The position numbers were made by a program, and so were the translations under genes. Below the pieces are notes generated by a model, which was not told where the DNA came from, ran no database searches, and worked only from the letters and a program-made list of their open reading frames with translations. Shown in pieces: positions 1 to 6,566 of a stretch of DNA of 64,000 bases. How positions within the stretch are numbered: position 1 is the first letter of the stretch; each line of letters opens with the position of its first letter. Location: assembly GCA_910589315.1 (NCBI GenBank), contig CAJUTB010000003.1:62001-126000 (forward strand). Reading direction: 5' to 3'. Source of the DNA: an uncultured Oscillibacter sp. GTDB lineage: Bacteria > Bacillota > Clostridia > Oscillospirales > Oscillospiraceae.

Positions 1-601
1 CCTTGACCACGCCGATTCCCAGCGGGCCGCGGACTCTGAGAGAAAGCGAAGCCTGCGATTTTACGCAAAGCCGGACGCTCTGCCGGAAAACCGGCGGCCC
101 TTTGGCCCCCAGTGTAAACAGCGGGATATCGCTTGTTTGGCAAGGCTCTGCAAGCCGTAAAAAGACCGTTGCCGGAGGACCAACCGAAAACGCCGTCAAG
201 GAAACTGTCAGGCCATACGTCCTGCCGGGAAACAGGCGGATGCTTTCCGGGCCATCCATCCAAAACCCCGCGCCTTTTTGAACGGCGCATTTCCACGGCA
301 AGGCTCCGACCCCGTCCCACCAAAATTCCCGGAAACGGCTGACAAGGCGAAGCTCGCCGGTTCCAAAGGGATTGCGCCCGCAGGCCGTCAGGGCCGTTTC
401 CAGGCGGCCGTTCAGGTCCCGCTGGGCCTGGGTGACGGCGGTCAGGAGCTTTGCCGCGCTGCGGTACAGCTCCGGCGTACCGGACTGCATCAACGCCTCT
501 CCTTCCGTACAAACCAGACGGCTGAGAGCCAATGCTTCCGCCGCCATGGAAGCCGCGGCGAAACATAAGCCCTGTTCTTTTTCATCTTGCGCATAGTACA
601 T
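1..601 (-). CDS. Hypothetical protein, 3' end cut by window edge
   Basis: An open minus-strand frame of 200 codons begins at ATG 601-599, behind a purine-rich GAGGGGTG ribosome site, and runs off the left edge, so the C-terminus is unseen. The visible protein has an Ala/Leu-rich, probably helical N-terminal half (residues 1-75) and a second half rich in Val, Leu, Pro and Gly that looks like beta-sandwich material (for example FPGRTYGLTVSLTAF). There is no signal peptide or clear membrane helix. It is divergent from the collagen-like gene at 875, so a shared role in a spore or cell-surface layer is possible, but that is inference from position only. I do not recognise the family. Confidence 0.6.
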   Translation of the reverse strand, partial: MYYAQDEKEQGLCFAAASMAAEALALSRLVCTEGEALMQSGTPELYRSAAKLLTAVTQAQRDLNGRLETALTACGRNPFGTGELRLVSRFREFWWDGVGALPWKCAVQKGAGFWMDGPESIRLFPGRTYGLTVSLTAFSVGPPATVFLRLAEPCQTSDIPLFTLGAKGPPVFRQSVRLCVKSQASLSLRVRGPLGIGVVK

Positions 602-650
602 CCTGCACCCCTCTTTCTCCTTCTTCGCCCGTTTTGGGCAGCGTCTATGG

Positions 651-688
651 ACCGCCTTCCAGCTTATGCGGCACGGCTGGAAAGCGGT
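651..688. other. Inverted repeat between divergent genes
   Basis: ACCGCCTTCCAGC (651-663) pairs with GCTGGAAAGCGGT (676-688), 12 of 13 positions, around a 12-base loop. It lies between the divergent genes at 601 (minus) and 875 (plus), so it could be an operator or a hairpin in the plus-strand leader. There is no U-run directly after it, so a terminator is unlikely. Confidence 0.45.
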
Positions 689-874
689 CCTGTTTTGTGG
701 GCGGCACACCCCGTTTCCCTTTGGCATAAACTGCATCGGGCGGCTTTTGCGCCCGCCTGCCGAAAAATTTCGCTTCCTGTGCATGGCTGGACGCAGCTTA
801 ACGATAACGATATGCTTTTTGCGCGGCGTCCCGCACCGGCGGGAGGCCGCACAGGGAAGGAGTTTTGCAATTTT

Positions 875-1741
875 ATGTCAATACCCAGCTTTCCTACGGA
901 CGCCCCTCCTATGGGGCGGGACAACATTGTCAATCAGATCCTTGCCTCGGTTGCTCTGGAAGAGTTGAGCCTCAGCCACATTCTCAACGCCAGCGGCGAA
1001 GGCTTGCAACATATTCTGGGAACGCTCCCCGGGCAAAGCCCCTCCGATGCGACGGCAGGAGAGATCGTAGCGGCAAATGAAAGCGTGCGGGATTTGTTGG
1101 AAATGTCTTCGCAGAATCAGCGATTGCTGATGGAAAAGATGAAAATGGCTCTGTACGGCGGCACATACGAAGGCTGTACCGGCGTGACCGGCGCAACCGG
1201 TCCGACAGGTCCTGCCGGGGCGACAGGGGCAGACGGTCCCGCCGGAACGACGGGCGCAACGGGTCCCGCCGGGGCGGACGGCTCTCCTGGTCCCACCGGC
1301 GCAACTGGGCCGACGGGCCCGGCGGGGGACCCCTTCTCCGCCAGCTCCGCTTTTGCGGCAAATACCAGCGGCACAATCCTTCTGGTGACCCAGGCGGGCG
1401 TTGCGGTGCCTCTGCCAAACAGCCAGCTGCTTTCCCCTGATATCACCGTCAATGCGGAAAACACAGTCTTTACCGTCCACACCGCCGGCCGCTACCGACT
1501 GTCCTACCAGATAAATACCACCACCGTTTTAGCCGCCGGAACCCGTCTTCTGGTTAACGGTGTGGAAAACACGCCCTCCACCGTTGCTCCGCTGATCTCC
1601 CGCAGCCATTTCGGAAACGAAGTCATGCTGGACCTCCCTGCCGGCGCGGCCCTTTCCCTGCAAATGTTCGGCGTGATCTCCACCGCCGTTCTGGTTCCCG
1701 GCGCGCTGGGAGCCGCTCTTTCCGTCTCCCGCCTGAGCTGA
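875..1741 (+). CDS. Collagen-like repeat protein, BclA/exosporium type
   Basis: Start ATG 875 sits 12 bases after a GGGAAGGAG site; the frame is open upstream to 587 but has no comparable site there. The 288-residue protein has three parts: an N-terminal helical segment (about 1-95) with the 'NQILASVALEELSLSHILNA' type motif common to clostridial collagen-like spore proteins, a Gly-X-Thr/Ala/Pro repeat (about 100-150; units such as GATGPTGPAG), and a C-terminal beta-rich domain resembling the trimeric TNF-like tip of BclA. Known members form trimeric filaments on spores or cell surfaces. Spore location is inferred; I see no signal peptide. A strong terminator follows at once. Confidence 0.85.
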   Translation: MSIPSFPTDAPPMGRDNIVNQILASVALEELSLSHILNASGEGLQHILGTLPGQSPSDATAGEIVAANESVRDLLEMSSQNQRLLMEKMKMALYGGTYEGCTGVTGATGPTGPAGATGADGPAGTTGATGPAGADGSPGPTGATGPTGPAGDPFSASSAFAANTSGTILLVTQAGVAVPLPNSQLLSPDITVNAENTVFTVHTAGRYRLSYQINTTTVLAAGTRLLVNGVENTPSTVAPLISRSHFGNEVMLDLPAGAALSLQMFGVISTAVLVPGALGAALSVSRLS

Positions 1742-1764
1742 TCAGCCGCTGTGCGGGCAATCCC

Positions 1765-1799
1765 GGCTGCCGGAGTCAATCCCCGGCAGCCAGTTTTTT
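1765..1799 (+). terminator. Rho-independent terminator after collagen-like gene
   Basis: GGCTGCCGG (1765-1773) pairs perfectly with CCGGCAGCC (1783-1791), followed by six T residues at 1794-1799. Confidence 0.9.
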
Positions 1800-1862
1800 A
1801 TCCCGGAAACCGACCCGTCATCCAGACCGCAGCTTCTGGAAGAAATTATTCATGGAAAGTGT

Positions 1863-1891
1863 TTGCTTTTTCCTTCCAGATATGGTATAGT
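1863..1891 (+). promoter_or_regulatory. Sigma-A-type promoter for murA
   Basis: TTGCTT (1863-1868), 17-base spacer, TATAGT (1886-1891). It lies about 145 bases before the murA start, giving a leader of roughly 140 nt in which I see no recognised riboswitch. Confidence 0.65.
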
Positions 1892-2036
1892 AGCTGTGCT
1901 AAAGCTGCGGGCAGAAAAATTTTCCCATTTTGCGGCTTTGCGGCGGGTATGAACCGCCGCCGGACGGGCAAACTGTTTTTATCTGAAAAACAACGCCTAT
2001 GCAAAAGAACTTTCATCTTGAGAGAGGGTCAAGATT

Positions 2037-3332
2037 TTGACAAAATATATTATAGAGGGCGGAAAGCCCCTTTGCGGCGAGGTGGAGATCAGCGGCGCAA
2101 AAAACGCCGCGGTCGCCATCATTCCTGCCGCCTTATTGGTAAACGGCGTCTGCCGGATTGAAAACGTACCGCAAATTTCCGATGTCTCCCTGTGCATGAG
2201 CATTCTCGAACAGCTCGGCGCAGGCGTGCGGATGATCAACCGCCATACGGTGGAACTCGATTGCCGTCACATCCATTCTACCCGCACTCCCTATGAAATG
2301 GCCCGCCGGATCCGCGCATCCTCTTATTTTATCGGCGCGCTTCTGGGCCGCTTCGGACAGGCCGAGGTGGCCATGCCCGGCGGCTGCAACTTCGGCGGCG
2401 TCCGTCCGATTGACCAGCACGTAAAAGGGTTTACCGCCCTGGGGGCGCAGGTAACGGTGGAGGGCGGCTTTATTCGCGCCGTCGCGCAAAACGACAGGCT
2501 TCATAACGCAAACATTTATTTGGATGTCGTCTCCGTAGGCGCGACCATGAACATTATGATGTCCGCCGTTCTTGCGGAGGGAAATACCATCATTGAAAAC
2601 GCGGCAAAGGAGCCTCATGTGGTCGATTTGGCCAATTTCCTGAACTCTATGGGTGCAAACGTCCGGGGAGCTGGAACCGATACCATTAAAATCCGCGGCG
2701 TGGAATGCCTCTCGGGCGGCAGCTACGCCATTATTCCCGACCAGATTGAGGCGGGCACCTATATGGCCGCCGCCGCCGCCGCGGGCGGTCAGATTCTGGT
2801 GAAGAATATTATTCCCAAGCACATGGACTGCATTACGGCCAAATTGCAGGAATGCGGCGTCGAGGTGGAGGAACACGAAGACACCCTGCTTGTCCGCCGG
2901 ACGGAACCTCTGAAGAAAACCAATATCAAAACCTTACCCTATCCTGGTTTCCCCACAGATATGCAGCCGCAGATTACCACGGTTCTCTCCTTGGCAAAAG
3001 GGATTTCCCTGGTGACAGAGAGCGTCTGGGGAAACCGCTACCGGTATGTGGACGAGCTGCGCCGGATGGGCGCGCTGATTCAGGTAGACGACAAAACCGC
3101 CATTGTGGAGGGCGTGGATCATCTCTCCGGCGCGCCGGTGCAGGCCAGCGACCTGCGGGCTGGCGCGGCGTTGGTGATCGCGGCTCTCGCCGCCCATGGA
3201 CAGAGCGAAATCAGCTGCGTGCATTATATTGAACGCGGATACGAAAACATTGTTGCAAAGCTCCAGGCTCTGGGGGCGGATATCCGCGCCGTGGAGGTTC
3301 CGGACGAGGGCGAAGAACTCGGCATCGGCTAA
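2037..3332 (+). CDS. murA: UDP-N-acetylglucosamine 1-carboxyvinyltransferase
   Basis: MurA transfers enolpyruvate from PEP to UDP-GlcNAc, the first committed step of peptidoglycan synthesis in the cytoplasm. The 431-residue length and EPSP-synthase-type fold are as expected; the PEP/fosfomycin-reactive cysteine is in GGCNFGGVRPID near residue 118, and the N-terminal KNAA motif is present. The start is TTG 2037, chosen because a GAGAGAGGG site lies 8 bases upstream and the protein begins exactly where MurA proteins usually begin (TKYIIEGG). It has its own promoter and is followed by a long hairpin before the MBL gene. Firmicutes often carry two MurA paralogues; which one this is cannot be told here. 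Confidence 0.95.
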   Translation: MTKYIIEGGKPLCGEVEISGAKNAAVAIIPAALLVNGVCRIENVPQISDVSLCMSILEQLGAGVRMINRHTVELDCRHIHSTRTPYEMARRIRASSYFIGALLGRFGQAEVAMPGGCNFGGVRPIDQHVKGFTALGAQVTVEGGFIRAVAQNDRLHNANIYLDVVSVGATMNIMMSAVLAEGNTIIENAAKEPHVVDLANFLNSMGANVRGAGTDTIKIRGVECLSGGSYAIIPDQIEAGTYMAAAAAAGGQILVKNIIPKHMDCITAKLQECGVEVEEHEDTLLVRRTEPLKKTNIKTLPYPGFPTDMQPQITTVLSLAKGISLVTESVWGNRYRYVDELRRMGALIQVDDKTAIVEGVDHLSGAPVQASDLRAGAALVIAALAAHGQSEISCVHYIERGYENIVAKLQALGADIRAVEVPDEGEELGIG

Positions 3333-3362
3333 GTACAGCCTCACCGTCAGACTGCGATTTTG

Positions 3363-3410
3363 GAGATAGGAGAACTATTTCGCAATTTTGCGGAATAATT
3401 CTCTTATCTC
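3363..3410 (+). other. Long hairpin between murA and MBL hydrolase gene
   Basis: GAGATAGGAGAAC and the following TATTTCGCA pair with TGCGGAATA and ATTCTCTTATCTC, giving arms of about 22 bp with very few mismatches. The bases after it (TATTGGTGTTGTTCC) are only moderately T-rich, so it may be a weak murA terminator, an RNA-processing or stability hairpin, or an attenuator for the next gene. Confidence 0.6.
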
Positions 3411-3445
3411 TATTGGTGTTGTTCCAAAAAGGGATGTGAAATTTT

Positions 3446-4243
3446 TTGACAACGGTACATACCTTTGCCAGCGGGTCCTCCGGAAACGCGCTTCTGCTGT
3501 CCTGGGACGGCGGCCGCCTGCTGGTGGACGCCGGCATTTCCTGCCGCAGAATTACCCGGAATTTAGGGGCCCTGGGCCTGACGCTGGGAGATATCCGTGC
3601 GCTTCTGATCACTCACACCCACAGCGACCATATCTCCGGCCTGCAAACGCTGTTGAAAAAATCGGCGTTTCCCGTCTGGGCCGCGGACCCTGCGGTCCTG
3701 GAATTGAAAAAACGGTTTCCTGATTTTGGGAACCGGTTTCAAAGCGTCCCCCTCTGCCGGAAGCTCCCTTTGAACGGCTGTGCCGTAACGGCCATTCCCA
3801 CCTCCCACGACGCCCCCGGTTCCTGCGGCTACCGCTTTGACACCGCCGCTGGAAGCGTGGGGCTTTTGACGGACACCGGCTATGTGACGCCGGAGGCGGA
3901 ATCGCTTCTGCCCGGCACGAATCTGATGATTTTAGAGTCCAATCATGACGTTGAAACGCTGAAAAGCGGCCCTTATCCGTACTTTTTGCAAAAACGGATT
4001 CTGGGATCTCACGGACACCTCAGCAACGAGGCGGCGGGACGGTTTGCCGCGGCGTTGGCGAAGGCCGGCGCAGCGGAGATTGTCCTGGCCCATCTGAGCC
4101 GGGAAAACAACACGCCCGCGATGGCGCAGAATGCCGTTTGCTGCGCTCTGGCGGCGGCTGGAGTGAAAGCAACGCTGTCCGTCGCCCCGCGGGACGAGCG
4201 GAGCGGGGCATATACGGCTCGGGCGGCAGTCCGGCAGGGCTGA
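3446..4243 (+). CDS. MBL-fold metallo-hydrolase, WalJ/YycJ family
   Basis: A 265-residue metallo-beta-lactamase-fold protein. The metal-binding signature THTHSDHISGL is at residues 53-63 and further ligands are seen in PTSHDAPGS and ILGSHGHLSNE, the layout of the WalJ (YycJ) family, which is usually linked to the WalRK cell-wall system and coordinated cell division. No walRK genes lie here, so I give no symbol. The start is TTG 3446 with an AAGGGATG site; the protein begins with the family-typical TVHTFASGSSGN. It follows murA by 113 bases containing a long hairpin. Biochemical substrate is unknown. Confidence 0.85.
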   Translation: MTTVHTFASGSSGNALLLSWDGGRLLVDAGISCRRITRNLGALGLTLGDIRALLITHTHSDHISGLQTLLKKSAFPVWAADPAVLELKKRFPDFGNRFQSVPLCRKLPLNGCAVTAIPTSHDAPGSCGYRFDTAAGSVGLLTDTGYVTPEAESLLPGTNLMILESNHDVETLKSGPYPYFLQKRILGSHGHLSNEAAGRFAAALAKAGAAEIVLAHLSRENNTPAMAQNAVCCALAAAGVKATLSVAPRDERSGAYTARAAVRQG

Positions 4244-4278
4244 CCACAGGAAACTCGACAAAAAGGGGGGGATTTGCT

Positions 4279-4905
4279 TTGCAGGAACTCGATCCAAAAA
4301 CCACCAAACGGGCCGCGGCCTTTGAACTCTGGATGAATGCGCCCATGCCGATGGTTACGATTTTCAAGACCTTTGACGTTGCCAATCTGGTAAGAATAAG
4401 CCGGAAACACGGCTGCAAATTCAATATGCTCTTGTGCTGGTGTACCGGCAAAGCCGCCTCTCAGATTGAGGAATTCTACCGGCTTCCCGCAGATGGCAGA
4501 CTGATGCAGTATGAAACGCTGGCAGTCAATACGGTCGTCGCAGCCAAAGACGGCGGCATCAGCACCTGTGACATTCCGTTTTCCAAGGATTTACAGCAGT
4601 TTCAGCGGGACTACCTGCGTCTCACGCAGCAGGTCTGCGATACCGGCCAAGCCTATGATCTCAGCCGGGAGTCCATGGTTATCGGAACCTCCGCCCTTCC
4701 CCAGTGCGACATCGACGGCGCAGTGAATATCTACGCCGGTTTTTACAACAATCCGTTTCTGATTTGGGGAAAATACCGGAAACGGTTCTGGAAAACCCGG
4801 CTCCCCATCTCCTTTCAGTTCCATCACACCCAGATGGACGGCGGCCATGCGGCGCAGTTTCTGGAAAAACTGCAAGAAACCATCCGCACGCTGAACGTCA
4901 AATGA
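4279..4905 (+). CDS. CatA-like acyltransferase
   Basis: This 208-residue protein belongs to the chloramphenicol acetyltransferase (CatA) fold. The catalytic motif HHTQMDGGHAA (HHxxxDG) is near the C-terminus at about residue 183, as in the family. The start is TTG 4279, seven bases after a long A/G tract (AAAAGGGGGGGA); the frame extends upstream to 4138 only by overlapping the MBL gene, so that longer start is rejected. Chromosomal clostridial members are often annotated CatA-like but lack proven chloramphenicol activity, so the acceptor substrate is unknown. It precedes rlmH by 12 bases and is probably cotranscribed with it. Confidence 0.8.
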   Translation: MQELDPKTTKRAAAFELWMNAPMPMVTIFKTFDVANLVRISRKHGCKFNMLLCWCTGKAASQIEEFYRLPADGRLMQYETLAVNTVVAAKDGGISTCDIPFSKDLQQFQRDYLRLTQQVCDTGQAYDLSRESMVIGTSALPQCDIDGAVNIYAGFYNNPFLIWGKYRKRFWKTRLPISFQFHHTQMDGGHAAQFLEKLQETIRTLNVK

Positions 4906-4917
4906 AAGTCGGAAATT

Positions 4918-5400
4918 ATGCAGAGAATTACCTTGATTTGTGTTGGAAAATTAAAAGAAAAGTTCTATGCCGAAGCGGCGGCGGAGTATGCGAAGCGGCT
5001 CGCGCCGTTTTGCAGGCTGGAACTCCTGGAGCTGCCGGAAGAACGCCTCCCGGAAAATCCCTCCCCCGCGCAGATTGACGCCGCGCTGGCAAAGGAGGCC
5101 GCCGCGGTGCGGAAAAAGCTGCCGCCGTCCTCCAGCGTCGTCGCGCTTTGCATCGAAGGGCGGCTGCGGTCCAGCGAGGAGCTGGCACAGCTTCTGGAAA
5201 CCTGGGCCAACCGGGGCGAAAAGGGGCTTGTGTTTTTAATCGGAAGCTCCCACGGCCTCCACGCCTCCTTGAAAGCCGAAGCCTGGGTCCAGCTCTCCAT
5301 GTCGCCCATGACGTTCCCCCATCATCTGGCCCGCGTGATGCTTCTGGAGCAGATTTACCGGGCCTGTCAGATTCAGGCGGGAACAAAATATCACAAGTGA
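4918..5400 (+). CDS. rlmH: 23S rRNA (pseudouridine-1915-N3) methyltransferase
   Basis: RlmH is a SPOUT-class methyltransferase that N3-methylates pseudouridine 1915 of helix 69 on assembled 70S ribosomes, using SAM. The 160-residue length is typical, and the SPOUT knot signatures FLIGSSHGL (about residues 103-111) and LSMSPMTFPHHLAR are present, with the usual YHK C-terminus. Start ATG 4918 lies 12 bases after the CAT-like gene. A bidirectional terminator separates it from udp on the other strand. Confidence 0.95.
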   Translation: MQRITLICVGKLKEKFYAEAAAEYAKRLAPFCRLELLELPEERLPENPSPAQIDAALAKEAAAVRKKLPPSSSVVALCIEGRLRSSEELAQLLETWANRGEKGLVFLIGSSHGLHASLKAEAWVQLSMSPMTFPHHLARVMLLEQIYRACQIQAGTKYHK

Positions 5401-5407
5401 ACGCAAA

Positions 5408-5440
5408 AACCCCCTCCCGATACGGAGGGGGTTCGTTTTT
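5408..5440. terminator. Bidirectional terminator between rlmH and udp
   Basis: AACCCCCTCC (5408-5417) pairs perfectly with GGAGGGGGTT (5424-5433); five T residues follow on the plus strand and an A-run precedes it for the minus strand, serving the convergent rlmH and udp genes. Confidence 0.92.
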
Positions 5441-5443
5441 CAT

Positions 5444-6217
5444 TCAAACGGCTTTTTCGCGGTCCGCCTGGATCAGCCGCCGCAGAGCGTCCACGGCCAG
5501 CCGCACCGCCGTGGAGGTATCCTCCGTCATGGTCTGGTCCAGTCCGGCAGCTTCCCGTTCCTGGTTCCAGACCACATGGAAGCACGATCCGCACCGGCAT
5601 CCCAGGGCGGCCGCCACGACGAACAACGCCGCCGACTCCATCTCGCTGGCCTTGACGCCCAGACGCTTCCAGCTCTCCCATTTCTGCTTCAGCTCGTAGG
5701 AAACCGGCGAAGCATTGGGGTCATGCTGGCCGTAAAAGCTGTCCTTGCACTGGACAACGCCGGTATGGAACCGCAGGCCCAGTTCCTCCGCGGACCGGGC
5801 AAGACAGGATGCGATCTGGAAATTGGACACCGCAGGGAATTCCATCGGGGCATATTCCAGGCTCGTATGTTCAAATCGGATTGCACCGGTGGCTATCACC
5901 ACGTCTCCCGCTTGGACATCCAGGGCAATCCCGCCGCAGGTCCCGGTCCGGATGAAGGTATCTGCGCCGCATTTGTGCAGTTCCTCCATGGCGATTGCGG
6001 CGGACGGTCCGCCGATACCGGTGGAGCAGGCCGTTACTTTTTCGCCCAACAGCGTCCCGGTCCAGACGTTGTATTCCCGGTTGTACGCAACCTGTTTCGC
6101 GTCGTCCAGCAACGCTGCAATGGCAGGCACGCGCCCCGGGTCGCCGGGAAGGATGCAGTACCGCCCTACGTCCCCAGGCACACAGGAAATGTGATATTGT
6201 TTCTCCAACTGCTGCAT
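5444..6217 (-). CDS. udp: Uridine phosphorylase
   Basis: A 257-residue NP-I family nucleoside phosphorylase. It splits uridine (and related nucleosides) with phosphate to base plus ribose-1-phosphate in pyrimidine salvage. Visible family motifs are the phosphate-binding GDPGRV (about residues 25-30), RTGTCGG (about 91-97) and the nucleoside/ribose-binding EMESAALF (about 192-199). The EMESAALF form and the length fit uridine phosphorylase better than DeoD-type purine phosphorylase, but specificity is an inference. Start ATG 6217 has a GCGAGGTG site. It has its own sigma-A promoter (6257-6285) located downstream of repeat copy A. Confidence 0.85.
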   Translation of the reverse strand: MQQLEKQYHISCVPGDVGRYCILPGDPGRVPAIAALLDDAKQVAYNREYNVWTGTLLGEKVTACSTGIGGPSAAIAMEELHKCGADTFIRTGTCGGIALDVQAGDVVIATGAIRFEHTSLEYAPMEFPAVSNFQIASCLARSAEELGLRFHTGVVQCKDSFYGQHDPNASPVSYELKQKWESWKRLGVKASEMESAALFVVAAALGCRCGSCFHVVWNQEREAAGLDQTMTEDTSTAVRLAVDALRRLIQADREKAV

Positions 6218-6256
6218 AATACACCTCGCATTCTCTTAACCAGAAGGGTTTTTCTT

Positions 6257-6285
6257 ATTATACCGAATAAGCGCGGATTTTTCAA
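6257..6285 (-). promoter_or_regulatory. Sigma-A promoter for udp
   Basis: Read on the minus strand: TTGAAA (6285-6280), 17-base spacer, TATAAT (6262-6257), about 40 bases before the udp start. Confidence 0.8.
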
Positions 6286-6305
6286 TACATATCCTTTGGG
6301 TGGGA

Positions 6306-6535
6306 GGTCGCGGCGTTGCCGCGGACGTTTCATGCCATTTGGAATGGCTGGTCCTTTTTGAACCCCCCATTTCTCTTTTCTCTCCGAGAGAAAAGAGAAA
6401 CGGGCCGTTCACGGTCCAAAGAGAAAAGAGCGTTTTGAGAGCCTGGCGGAAAACTTCGGCTTGGCGGAACGGAAACGAGAAGTCCAAATCGACTTGTCTC
6501 TGCTCCTATTTCCGCTGCCGCTGCTGCGGTGGGTG
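6306..6535 (+). repeat. Dispersed multi-hairpin repeat, copy A (short form)
   Basis: First of six related intergenic copies. In order it holds a GC hairpin (GCGGC gtt GCCGC), a small hairpin around GCCATTTGGAATGGC, the sequence GAACCCCCCAT, a 15-bp-arm palindrome TTTCTCTTTTCTCTC/GAGAGAAAAGAGAAA (6370-6400), the hairpin GGGCCGT tc ACGGTCC (6402-6417), the conserved block AAGTCCAAATCGACTTG (6480-6496) and a terminal CCGCTGCCGCTGCTGCGG. It fills the gap between the mutS2 stop and the udp promoter, with no credible gene inside. Confidence 0.88.
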
Positions 6536-6566
6536 AAAAAGACTTTATGAAGCGCTTACTTCGGGT

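Noticed and set aside
4138..4278. Longer N-terminus for the CAT-like protein from ATG 4138
   Set aside because: It would overlap the MBL gene by 106 bases, has no family similarity and lacks a ribosome site; TTG 4279 has a strong one.
4279..4905. Chloramphenicol resistance gene
   Set aside because: The HHxxxDG motif shows the fold, but the gene is in a housekeeping context and the substrate cannot be inferred.
6291..6542. Target-site duplication around repeat copy A (GGTGGG on both sides)
   Set aside because: The right-hand GGTGG belongs to the conserved end of the repeat in other copies, so it is not a duplication made by insertion.
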